From: Odiellus spinosus
Lineage: Eukaryota; Arthropoda; Arachnida; Opiliones; Phalangiidae
Direction: 5' to 3'
Assembly: GCA_963920705.1 (NCBI GenBank)
Contig: OY987230.1
Span: forward strand, 11,185,320-11,249,319
Length of the DNA stretch: 64,000 nucleotides
Positions 22,801 through 32,965 of this stretch are shown one piece after another (the first letter of the stretch is position 1; each line of letters opens with the position of its first letter). The position numbers and the translations under genes were made by a program. Below the pieces are notes generated by a model. That model had not been told where the DNA came from. It saw only the letters and a program-made list of their open reading frames with translations, and did no database searches.

Positions 22801-24534
22801 ATACTACTTTATTAAAATAAGACTTGTCTCTAATTTGTGCAAAAAAATTGGAAAGCTTCAGATTTTGGCATTCAACTTCCAACTACTCAAAAGACTTGTC
22901 ACCTTTGGCTTCATAAAACATTCGTGACAAGAATGAGATTTTAGACAGATTCAAAGAGTGTGCCGCAGTGATTTTATTAACCCAAAAGTGGGGCGTCTTT
23001 TTATTAGTTAGAGGTTCTTTTAATTGAACGCTATAATCCAAAGGTTTTAGATCTTTTCGTACAATCAGAGATTGTTTTACTCAGCAAACGTATTTTGGGT
23101 TTAGATGCAAAAAACACTTCATTTCACTCTCTTCATCCTCCCTTTAAAAATATTTCGTACATCACGACATCCACAAGTAAAGCAGTGATTATCAGGTACG
23201 AGCTCAGGAGTCTGCGAATAACGACACACAGGACAACTAGTGTCTCCCCATTTAGCAAGACAATTTCCGTGAAACGAATGATTGCAAAGAATTGTTAATA
23301 TTCCTTCCACAGATTCATCCTATAGAAATTATTTTCAGTTAAACTGATCTTTTATACTTATAGTAAAGTGACGGAGAAAAAAGCTAAGGTTTTCCTACCA
23401 TTCTTTCTAAACAAACTGGACAAGTAGGTAATTCAGTATGGCCGTAAAGTGGCAAACAAGATTCCTAAGAAGAATTTGCGAAACAAATTTGAATCGTTTT
23501 CATATTATAGAATATTAAAGTTCTATCAATTATTCACTTCAGATTCTTTAACACTTTCAACTTTAGCAACGTAGACAAGATGACAAATTTCAGGTTCTAT
23601 GGAATTGAATCTCATACCATTGAAATTCTCATAAAACTCATCGGCAGATTTCTAATTCAATAAATGACGTAATTAAAATACATTTGAAGCAGTGATAAAA
23701 ATTGATTATCGTAAAGCTTACTTGATTTTTAAACTTAACTAAAACCATGTATTGATTAGGTTTGGAATTTCTAATGATTCTCATTTGTTCTATGTTACTA
23801 CTAACGGCAGCCGTAAATTGTAGGAGATCGTGAGTAGTCATTCCTCCTGGCACGGCTAGAATACAAAGCATTTCGCTGCGTTCCGCTTCTTCGTCTAGCG
23901 AAGTCCTTTGACTAGAAAATATATCAGAATTTGTAACTGTGACAAGAAAATTGATCATAGTATGATTGAAAAATCAATACACACTTTTCTTTATATAGAT
24001 GTAGAATTCCTTTGGTAACTTCTATAAAATGATTTCCCGAAAAATATGGCACTTGCATCGAGGGTAATTTGTTTTTCTTTTCGTAACTACTCGTACTCCC
24101 TTCAGATAAGGCGGGGGATGTTTCCTTAAACAAATCCCCTTGTTTGCCACCACCTTCGGCACCGGAAGAACTAACTTTTTCACTAATAGTACTGGTTTTA
24201 TTCGAAGAATCAACAACTTGGGCGTAACTCTGGAGGAAATTACCAGCTTCATCTAAAGTTGGCGCAAATGAGCTTAAAAATTAGAAGCAAACCTCATAAG
24301 ATTTGAAATACCTTTATTTTCTAAGTTTTCTATAGATATATCACTCATAACTCGACAGCCTCTCAGTTCCTTTTTCATAGATTGAGACTTTTTTTCAGCC
24401 TAGAATCAAATGTAGTAAAATTGTAGGATGTGTAAAATTAAGTATATGCAAATAATTGAATGTATTACATGGGGGTGAGGCTCTGCAACAGCAGAAGCGC
24501 AATCTTTCGCTGGAATATCACTGGAATCAGCCAT
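19837..24534 (-). CDS. BRAP: BRAP (BRCA1-associated protein / IMP), RING E3 ubiquitin ligase
   Basis: BRAP is a cytoplasmic E3 ligase that restrains Ras-MAPK signalling and nuclear import. Fifteen exons join in phase: 24534-24469, 24399-24312, 24252-23985, 23911-23722, 23651-23538, 23464-23399, 23319-23161, 22705-22638, 22543-22399, 22328-22290, 21593-21504, 21420-21307, 21241-21191, 20311-20216, 20028-19837. The total is 581 aa; human is about 592. In order it has the BRAP2 RRM-like domain ([27 protein letters not shown]), a C3HC4 RING (CPVCLERM...[10 protein letters not shown]...CPVCR), a ZnF-UBP ([29 protein letters not shown]), a long coiled coil, and a conserved C-terminal block ([11 protein letters not shown]) with a basic Ser/Arg-rich tail. 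The donor after LYKE at 23984 was chosen because it restores alignment with the human protein. Introns are mostly short; intron 7 carries a MITE and intron 14 a degenerate repeat. Confidence 0.95.
20580..20930 (+). repeat. Degenerate tandem repeat in BRAP intron 14
   Basis: The words GAAGCCAAAATTGA, GAGAAAT and TGGAA recur about every 40-55 bp with substitutions and indels. Copies are too diverged to fix a unit. There is no coding content. Confidence 0.4.
22758..23143. mobile_element. TTAA MITE (GTGAAAA family) in BRAP intron 7
   Basis: The 386-bp element is flanked by TTAA on both sides (22754-22757, 23144-23147). Its left end AGGGGAGGGTGAAGAGG and right end, read inward on the other strand, AGGGAGGATGAAGAGAG are inverted repeats, both reaching a shared GTGTTTTTTGC. 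It lies between the RING exon and the first ZnF-UBP exon and ends only about 15 bp from the RING exon's donor. Confidence 0.75.
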
Positions 24535-25718
24535 TGGCTTTAATAGTCTTCGTGCTTCAACAAATTAAAATTTAAAAACTTTCAAACTAATTTAAAGTCA
24601 ATCAATTTTAATTTTTATACCCTTGTAGTCTTGTTAAACAGTAAAAACAAAATCTTAAGCTTCAAGTCCTTTGACAAGTTTCATTTATTATAAATTAGAA
24701 ACATCTCTCGATAAAAATAGGGAAAATCTGATTAAATATATAGCAACAAAAATACACAAACAAGGGGAGACTACGCAATAATTAAAACCTAATGAGACAC
24801 TGAAATAAACGTCCTAGGCATAAACGATCATAAACCGAGAGTCCTAAACAAAAAGTTGCAAAACAAAAACAATGTTGTCTAATGTCTACAAACTACAAGT
24901 ACTTTTTAGTTTTTACAGCTACATTATGTATAGGAAAAGACCAAGGCTTACCACTGAAATGAAGATAAGGTAGAAGAGAAAGGCTTTCCTTAGCTATTTC
25001 CAGACGTAAAGCTATACGTGATACAGACATTACGTTAAGGAACGGTTGAAAACAACATGATTTAGCTATTTTTCCCAAAATTAAATGCAAAACTCATGAA
25101 ATTATGCGATATTCTTCAACTTCAGGGTTTTTGAGTTTTGACTCTAGCGTAAAGTTCCCGTAAACCAGGGTCCGTTTACTCGGGTTGTGACGGGACCATA
25201 GATAAAATAACTACGTATATGGACGGGACCCAGCAACGCACCTGCACCTTGGCCCTCTGGAATTCAGAACGGGCAGTCGGAATAATGGACTGGGTGGAAT
25301 TGCGGACAGTCGGAATTATTGGTCTTTTTACTCTTTTCCTTCAGAACAGTCAAAATAGAGAATAAAGGTGGAGTAGGAACCATAGTAGGAACTCCCCCGC
25401 TCCACATCCGTAAATAACACCGCAGTCAATTTAACCGATAATGCTCCAAAAATTAGTAAACCTGTTTCCGGTTAGCTTATAGACCATTTCGACGGTAGAA
25501 ACGGGGGTAGGCAACCTTCAGTATCAGATTCAGACATCCCTCTTTGTATGCCGGATACTGAAGGATGCCTACCCCCGTTTCTACCGTCGAAGTGGTCTAT
25601 AGCAATCCACATTCACATTTCACAATCAGGACAGTCAAGTCTTCGAAGTTCGAAGAGTGAAGTTCAAGTGTCGTAAAATTTTTTCGAGTGGGATACGAAA
25701 TTGACAACCTCCTACAAT
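24535..25718. other. Divergent BRAP / ACADS intergenic region
   Basis: No exon is supported. It must hold both promoters and 5'UTRs. The proximal 500 bp upstream of ACADS are less AT-rich than the surroundings and contain the long palindrome at 25478-25603. Confidence 0.5.
25478..25603. repeat. Long near-perfect palindrome upstream of ACADS
   Basis: Two arms of about 50 bp (25478-25527 and about 25554-25603) are inverted copies with two or three mismatches, around a 26-bp centre. The outer words are TATAGACCA and TGGTCTATA. It is probably a small foldback transposon (TA at both borders). It lies about 115 bp before the ACADS ATG, where it could fold in the 5'UTR or promoter. Confidence 0.75.
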
Positions 25719-27377
25719 ATGAATTTTCAGCTTAAGCAAGTATTTAACCCCATATTTTATAAAACTTTAAAGCCTAATAGTATCAGGAATAAGATTCGAA
25801 ATGGAACTTCGATGAAGCTATCTAGTCTGGCAAGTTTGCCCGAAACCCACGAAATGCTAAAAAAGACTTGTCGTGACTTTGTCGACAAAGAGTTGGCCCC
25901 CATTGCTGGTGATATTGATAAGAAGGGCATATACCCTAGAGAACAAATAGAAAAACTTGGAGATTTGGGAATTATGGGTCTTGTAGTACCGGAGTCATTA
26001 GGTGGAGCTGGCCTGGATTACTTCGCATACGCTATAGCTATGGAAGAGATAAGCAGGGGTTGTGCTTCAACTGGTGTAATTATGAGTGTCAATAATGTAG
26101 GTTCAAATTGCACTTATATTCTAAAAGCCCAATCTAAAATTTTGCATCACCCCAGTCATTATATCTAGGCCCAATCATGGCTTTCGGTAATGACTCTCAA
26201 AAAGAACAATACGTTAAACCCTACACAAATGGGAGAAAGGTCGGATGTTTCGCTCTCAGTGAACCGGGGAATGGGAGTGATGCGGGAGCAGCTTCATGCA
26301 CAGCCAGATTGGATGGCGATAACTATATCGTGAATGGTACCAAATCGTGGATATCAAGTGGTTACGAAGCTGAAGCCGCAATTGTAATTTAAAGAAATAT
26401 ATAATAATAATGCCTCCATACTTTTTGAATCTGATTATGTAATCAATTTTATAGTTATTCGCAACAACTGATAAAGCAAAGAAACACAAAGGAATCAGCG
26501 CTTTCATAGTACCAAAACCAACTAGTGGTTTAACTTTAGGCAAAAAAGAAGATAAATTAGGTATCAAAGGTTCATCAACGTGCAATCTAATTTTCGAAGA
26601 TTGCAAAGTACCAAAAGAAAATTTACTAGGAAAACCGGGTGAAGGGTTTAAAATTGCGATGGTAAAATTGAGAAATAAGTTATGGTAATTTTATTAATAT
26701 ATTATTCATAAATTTTCTAAACACACAGACTACTTTGGATGCTGGTAGAATTGGTATAGCGGGTCAAGCCTTAGGCATCGCTCAAGCATCTTTAGACTGC
26801 GCTATGGAATACGCTTCTAAAAGAAACGCCTTTGGAGCCCCCATTTTAAATTTGCAAGCCATTCAGGTATAATTTAGCTGAGATTTAAACTTGTTATTTT
26901 TAAAAATAATATTTTAAAAATATTATTTTTATTAATTTAGATGAAGTTAGCTGATATGGAGTTAAGAATTCAATCCGCCAGACTGCTCACCATCAAGGCA
27001 GCTTTACTAAAAGATTCCAAACAAAAATTTACCAAAGTACTTCATTAATAATTTATAACTTCTTTTTTCATACGTATTTGCATATATTTTCCTTTGCTCT
27101 CTAGGAAGCAGCTCTAGCAAAACTCGCCGCATCTGAAGCCGCTACATTTGCAGCTCATCAAGTAAATATAAACACTCTAAAAAGTTCTATTCTTAAAAAC
27201 TTATTTTTTTTTTCACCTAAGGCTATTCAAATATTGGGAGGAATGGGATACGTTACGGATATGCCAGCGGAGAGGCATTATCGTGATGCTAGAATCACTG
27301 AAATATACGAAGGCACTAGCGAAATTCAACGTTTGGTCATAGCTGGAAATTTGATGAAGGAATATGGAGTGAAATAA
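25719..27377 (+). CDS. ACADS: Short-chain acyl-CoA dehydrogenase, mitochondrial
   Basis: SCAD is an FAD enzyme that oxidises short-chain acyl-CoA to the 2-enoyl-CoA in mitochondrial beta-oxidation, passing electrons to ETF. Seven exons join in phase: 25719-26096, 26156-26383, 26455-26661, 26729-26866, 26941-27036, 27105-27161, 27222-27377; the product is 419 aa (human 412). The first ~35 residues are basic and Asn-rich, fitting a mitochondrial targeting peptide. Family motifs in order: [31 protein letters not shown] (FAD/substrate loop), [21 protein letters not shown], and [11 protein letters not shown], whose Glu is the catalytic base. The start is the first ATG; the upstream in-frame codon at 25701 is TTG. 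The acceptor at 26156 was chosen because it gives [11 protein letters not shown], matching the family. AATAAA follows at 27445. Confidence 0.97.
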
Positions 27378-27444
27378 TGTACCTTAAAATTCTTTAAAAT
27401 ACAAATTCATTTGGAATATATACTATGTACCTTTTTTTTTTTTT

Positions 27445-27450
27445 AATAAA
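27445..27450 (+). terminator. ACADS polyadenylation signal
   Basis: AATAAA lies 68 nt after the stop codon and follows a T-rich run; a typical distance for a short 3'UTR. Confidence 0.7.
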
Positions 27451-27804
27451 AATTACTAATTACTTTATTTTTCTAATAAATTAAAAAAATATTTTGATGA
27501 CTGATGTTTTTCTTATTAGGTTTGAAAGTTTTATATGTTAAAGGGAGAATGCAACCAAACAAGCGAGTTTTTTTTTTTAACAATTAGGCTTAATCCACCA
27601 GTAAAAAAATTGCAAACAAATAAATTAGAAATAAATTTATAACTAGTTCATCGCAATCCTGAACTCTCCATTTAAGGAACATTGATCAACATCATTAGTT
27701 GGTACTCAATAGTATTTATATGGGGAGTTCATGATCGCGGATAGTTTTTGGAATCACCGTGCAGTAATGTACTGGAAAATTATTAGACAGGTTTCTGCCA
27801 CTTT

Positions 27805-27965
27805 CTGGTGTTTAAATTGAAGTTTTGGTTAAGTTTGAATGTAAGGGAAGTTTAAAATCGAACCAATCAGATGTATCCAGCAGGTCCAGCAACGCCTCCT
27901 ATATTTTATATAATCTAGCGGCGTCGCTCTCGCCATCTAGCGACATTTTTAAAAAACTCAATCGT
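27805..27965 (-). repeat. Dispersed repeat, copy 2
   Basis: Opposite-strand relative of 11632-11790 sharing AGCGAGAGCGACGC-like and CATCTGATTGGTTCGATTT blocks in the same order. It lies inside the composite MITE. Confidence 0.6.
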
Positions 27966-28813
27966 TGAATTAGTATGATTGGCCTAAATTTACTCTAAGC
28001 TGAAATTCAAACCTAACCCAACTAAAGAATCAATAAAAACATAATAAAATGTATTTCCGTCCTCAACTTTTTTCTCACCCTCTCTCCCCCAACGCAACTG
28101 TAGTAAGAAATTGAAGAATTATTTTATCTCTAAATCCTATTTTTGATAATTCACCTCGCTTATTCAACGGTAAACGCTTATCTAAACGTACACTTCTGTT
28201 GAAAATCATGAAGTATACACCTCATTTCATTACGAGAAACCGTCTCATCTGTCTAAAAAACTTTGGAGAAGAATAGTATACAAAAGATGTTATATCGGCT
28301 TTAATTCCAATTAGGGAATGAAATTGCACAATATATAGGCCTATAAATCCCCCTATATAAATAAATAGGGGTAACAACTCCACCTCCACCATCTTATCCA
28401 ATTCTTTCGGGTTCGTCCAATACGCAACATGTACTGAGGACAGCATTTTTCGATTGAAACCAACCATATAAAAGAACGAATGCCGATCCTGATTGAAAGA
28501 CGATGGTAGTATTTACAGCTATGTTCGTTATAACCCGATGAATTGGGAGCAAAGTACATTTACTGGCTTCTACACTACATACCCAAAACCCTTCATTCGG
28601 ATAGTGGCGTAGTGTTACGTATTTACCAACTCTGGTAGATTAAAAACTAGTCGAAGCCCATATACTATCATCTTAGAGTTAATGTGATGCTGTCATAATT
28701 TTTGGTTCGAAGTTTTATGGATTAAATGCATCACTTTTTAACAAAAAGTTTACAAAACGAATATTAAACTAGAAATAAATTTAAAACTTACCCGAAAACA
28801 GGCTTAGCGTGAT

Positions 28814-28843
28814 CAAGAAGGATCAGATATCTGATCCTTCTTG
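28814..28843. mobile_element. Minimal end-to-end copy of the CAAGRAGG foldback family (E3)
   Basis: This 30-bp perfect palindrome consists of CAAGAAGGATCAGAT followed directly by its reverse complement. The 7-bp direct repeat GCGTGAT flanks it (28807-28813, 28844-28850). Removing it and one repeat restores the host MITE sequence (GGCTTAGCGTGATTCATGG, against GGGATTCATGG in sister copies). The family's whole interior is absent. Confidence 0.85.
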
Positions 28844-30521
28844 GCGTGATTCATGGAGATCCTGAATTGCCTCCGTGTAAGGACTAGCGACCAATGAGCA
28901 AAGACCCATCGTTCATGCGAGATCTATACGAGACTTACACTCGCATTCGATTGGTCGCTAGACCTTATACGCGAGGAAATCAGGATCTCCATGAATCCCG
29001 CTAAGCTTAATTTCCGGGTAAGTTTTAAATTTATACCTAGTTTAATATTTGTTCGTAAATTGTTTTTCACTAGCGGATTATGCCTTTTTAAACTATAACG
29101 AATCGATAAAAAAAATCACTTGTTAGGTTGCATTCTCCCTTTAAACAAAGCTTTTGCCATACATATGACTAACGAAATATTGTCCTGTTGAACATCCTCA
29201 GCGCAAGGAGAGTGCCACTTCTTCTCAATTGATCACTGTCACACGCGGGAGATGGAGAAGAAAAAAAAAAAAAAAAAAAAAAAATCACGAAAAAACAAGA
29301 GTGGAAGTCGAAATAATCAATTGAGAGATGAAAGATCCTGAAGGGCTGGTATAATATAGTGTCGCAAACAACTCTTACCTTACATGACCCGGAAATAATC
29401 ATATTTTGGTTCATCATACCACGGGAATCCGTGAGAATCTTTCTTCATAAACCTAATTTCCCTACTTTCTCTTCCCCATCAGGATAAGTTTCTCCCCTAC
29501 TGTCTTAATTTCATCGCAACTTAAGGAAAGATGTATACTATATCTCATTTTGACTTTGTGGCACTAACAAAGCTACGCTCCCCTTTTATCTCACTGGATT
29601 TCGATAAAGGACTAGTCTCTTATAGCATCACGTTTATGTGTATCAATAAATTGCAATATATATATATAGCTTTGAAACTGAGACCAGTTACTCCAGAATC
29701 AGTTACGAATTCCACCGGGCCCCTCTCAGAGTGCTCCGTATTTCGCTTAAACCCTAATTGATCTTGCCTTCGCGGGTTCCGACTCGCCCAGATAAAACTT
29801 GCTCTCAGAGTGATTTCTATTGCTCCAGAGCACATAGTGGAATTAGCAATGAGTATATCCACAAGTAAATCATCCTTCAATTTGTACAGAAAGGCGGTCA
29901 GGCCCAGTATATTCTTTCTAGAGTAAATCATACTCGAAATCGCGACAAAACTTTTAGAACAACATACCAATCATAATATACCTGTGGTATATATCAAGAA
30001 TATTTTTTCAAGATCATCTCAATCATCGGAAATAATAAATATTCCCTTGTGACGCCAAGCATGATGATATATTTTGATAAAATTACAATTACACCTGATA
30101 GGCGCACTATATACTGCTCATCGGATAGCGCATCCAATCAGATTGGGCTATTTAGAATTGCTTAGTTAAGATTTTAATGCTCTGTCTTTTTCGAGATAAT
30201 AACCGATTCAGAGAACTTTTTTCACTGATTTGATTAGAGACGCGATCTTTTTCCAATTTTACGTTCCAATGCTCGATAGCGATCGAGGGCAAGAATAATT
30301 AGATTTTAAATAGATTCAGAGCACTCAGAGAGTGGTCAGTGGAATTAGCTATAAAGCACTTTAAAACGTTTAACTCCAATGCATAGTATTCGAGCTTATA
30401 ATTCAGGTTGTCTATTTGACCTCTACAAAAATATTACTTATCCTGCTTCTAGGTCTCCGTGAAGGCGCATATTTTGAACTTAAATATAGAATTTCTCATT
30501 ACCAACTTAACCGTAACCAAA

Positions 30522-30655
30522 AACGTGAAATGAAATCTGACCTTTAAGTGGAGAAAGAGGAGACCCTGGTTACAACAAATGCAAAGGTCTTTTGTATTTG
30601 TTGTAACCAGGGTCTCCTCCTTCTCCACTTAAAAGGTCAGATTTCATTTCACGTT
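30522..30655. repeat. 134-bp near-perfect palindrome
   Basis: The arms start AACGTGAAATGAAATCTGAC at 30522 and return as the exact complement at 30655. About 60 bp per arm have one or two single-base differences or indels, with a loop of only a few bases. It is a recent foldback or inverted duplication, with no coding content. Confidence 0.8.
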
Positions 30656-30671
30656 ATGTAGTTCTATATTA

Positions 30672-30725
30672 AGTTGTACGTATTAGTTTATTGTCCTTTC
30701 AGGAGAATAAACTAATATGTACAAC
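30672..30725. repeat. Second palindrome next to the first
   Basis: AGTTGTACGTATTAGTTTAT pairs with the complementary right arm (ATAAACTAATATGTACAACT) around a centre of about 14 bp. It lies 16 bp from the 134-bp palindrome. Confidence 0.7.
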
Positions 30726-32514
30726 TTTTCAAGAGCAGATTTTAAAACTACTTTTATACCCAATGAGGTTATTATACACGGCACATAGCTTTGTTTTCTT
30801 TCGCAAATTGCTATTGTACCAAATTAGAAAAAGTTCAAATAAAGAACAAGGAGTAACCAAGGCTTAACGATACGAAATAGACGATATTTAATATACGATT
30901 TTTATCATTTTACGTTTCCTAAGCGACTATACCGATAAAAATCGATTTATCCCCAATAATAGCTTCATTAATTCCGAAGAGACAAGAGGATATAAAGACT
31001 CATAATAGAGGAAGAGGAAAAGCGGGGTTGTTCGAGAACCGCATCACTGTCCGAGAGTTGATGTCTCTCTCGTCTACGTACTCCTATCTCTATCATTAGG
31101 CGAGCAGGCGAATTTTAAGGTAAGGTGAAAAGAAAATAGTTTTACCATTAGTATAAAAAAAGTACAGTACGGTAAGGGTAATACAGTCAGATCCTTAAAA
31201 TTAGAAATTTTTGGGCTTTGTCCAAAAAATGGGATAATAATAAAAAAGGTTAGCAACAGGCTTTTAGTAATCACAATGAATTCGTTCGAAAGATTATCTT
31301 TAAAATTAAGTTCGTTGAATACGAAAACCGTGAGCTTAGCTCATTGATTAGGGGGCTCGTACCAAATTTACGGGTTCTCTTCAATTGTTAAGAGAACAAG
31401 GTCCGTCATTACGCCACTGTTTTCAACGTATGCAGTGCCTACTACTGGTCACGTTGCTTTTAATTATTAACTTATAGTAATAAAAAAACGATCCTGAGTG
31501 AATTTGTTTCCTCTAAAGTTGCTTTTTGATGCAGTAATTTTTTTAGTCTACTTAACTGGTACGATCGGAATCTTATTAAGACTATGGGTACCGTAGGGTA
31601 CATTTATCTAGACGTCTTTTACACCCTCCAATATTATTGTACCAATCATTTCATCGACCTCTCATGGCTATTAATAATAATCCAAGAATACAGCATTCAT
31701 CACCCTAAAGCCATACTCGTAATGTTTGACCAGGTAACGCCCACTCTTTTATTGATCAATCAGTTTTCTTTCAAACATAAGGAAACGATCGAGTTCTATA
31801 TAAACACGAATTTCCGTGTCACTCTCTCTTTACACAAAATGGTCAACCAAGTCTAAAACAAGAAGGGGGTCAATCTGTCGATGACAAAGTGTTGGCCTAA
31901 ATGGAACGTTCGCGCTCCGGCTCCTCTCTCCAAGCTCTCTCTCTCTCTCTCTCTACTCTATATAGTTCTCTATTACGCGGCGCAATAAGCCTTCTCCCCC
32001 TCCAGAATGATCGGCCGGGATAAGTAATGCTCGAACAAATGTCGCTGTCACATCGAGGACATCCATTACAGGCGGCCACTATATGCCGTAACGTAACGTG
32101 GTACGCATCGCGCGAAAACACTCTTACGTTATTTCTGATTATTGCTATACTGAATATAAGAGTAAGAACTAAGAGCGTTTAAACAAGCGTTTCCTGGGTA
32201 AACAAAAAACAACTTTCCTGTCAAACACTCAATGAAAGAGCGATGTCAAGTCCGAAAAATTATAGTATAAGTTAGCGGTAACACTTTAAAAAATTATTAA
32301 ACTCAAAAATTAAGTATGCTAAATATGTAAATTTTCATGCGCAAAATCTTTTGTGCACAGGTATTGTACCATCAATCATAACAGAGCCCCCCCCCCCCCC
32401 CCCGAACCTAGTATCAGTGGTTATATGTAGATAAAGATACATATAGTAACTATAGTTACTACATTTTGTATTAATCATTTTCCGCTCCCAAACTAAAGAA
32501 TAACAGAGGTCCAA

Positions 32515-32965
32515 AAGTAAATAATATAATAGAGGTTATATAGAGTCAAACTAGAAGAATAGAGGTTATCTAGAGTCTAAAACTAAAAGAATAGAGGTTA
32601 TATAGAGTCTAAAACTAAAATAATAGAGGTTATATAGAGTCAAACTAAAGAATAAAGGTTATCTAGAGTCTAAAACTAAAAGAATGAAGGTTATATATAG
32701 TCTAAAACTAAAAGAATGAAGGTTATATAGAGTCTAAAACTAAAATAATAGAGGTTATATAGAGTCAAACTAAAATAATAGAAGTTATATAGAGTCAAAC
32801 TAAAATAATAGAAGTTATATAGAGTCAAACTAAAATAATAGAAGTTATATAGAGTCAAACTAAAGAATAGAGGTTAGAGTCTAAAACTAAAATAACAGAG
32901 GTCATATGGAGTCAAACTAAAAGAACAGAGGTCATATGGAGTCAAACTAAAAGAATTACAGAAGT
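32515..32965 (+). repeat. Tandem array, about 30-33 bp period
   Basis: The unit is built from AGAGGTTATATAGAGTC and AAACTAAAA, repeated about 14 times. Two interleaved subtypes occur, GTCAAACTAAAA and GTCTAAAACTAAAA, with variants GAAGTT and GAAGGTT. The variant pattern suggests higher-order duplication of blocks. Confidence 0.8.

Larger units (their letters stand above)
27542..29140. mobile_element. Composite TTAA MITE (GCAACC family), nested
   Basis: TTAA flanks both ends (27538-27541, 29141-29144). The left end is AGGGAGAATGCAACC and the right end its complement. The span is about four times the length of other family members. It holds a left half (27542 to about 27750) and, from about 28719, the body and right half of another copy with the usual GGATTCATGGAGATCC arms; other sequence lies between. 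The second body carries the 30-bp palindrome insertion at 28814-28843. Confidence 0.6.
29145..32510. other. Gene-free stretch
   Basis: No exon or TE protein recognised. It contains a poly-A run (29262-29284), two adjacent palindromes (30522-30725) and a CT microsatellite (about 31935-31955). A tRNA-like promoter fragment lies near 31337 (TAGCTCATTGATTAGG). A poly-C run sits at about 32387-32403. Open frames here are short and show no recognised motif. Confidence 0.4.

Noticed and set aside
31330..31400. tRNA gene suggested by TAGCTCATTGATTAGG and a GGTTCTC word
   Set aside because: No acceptor stem or anticodon arm can be folded; at best a decayed SINE head.
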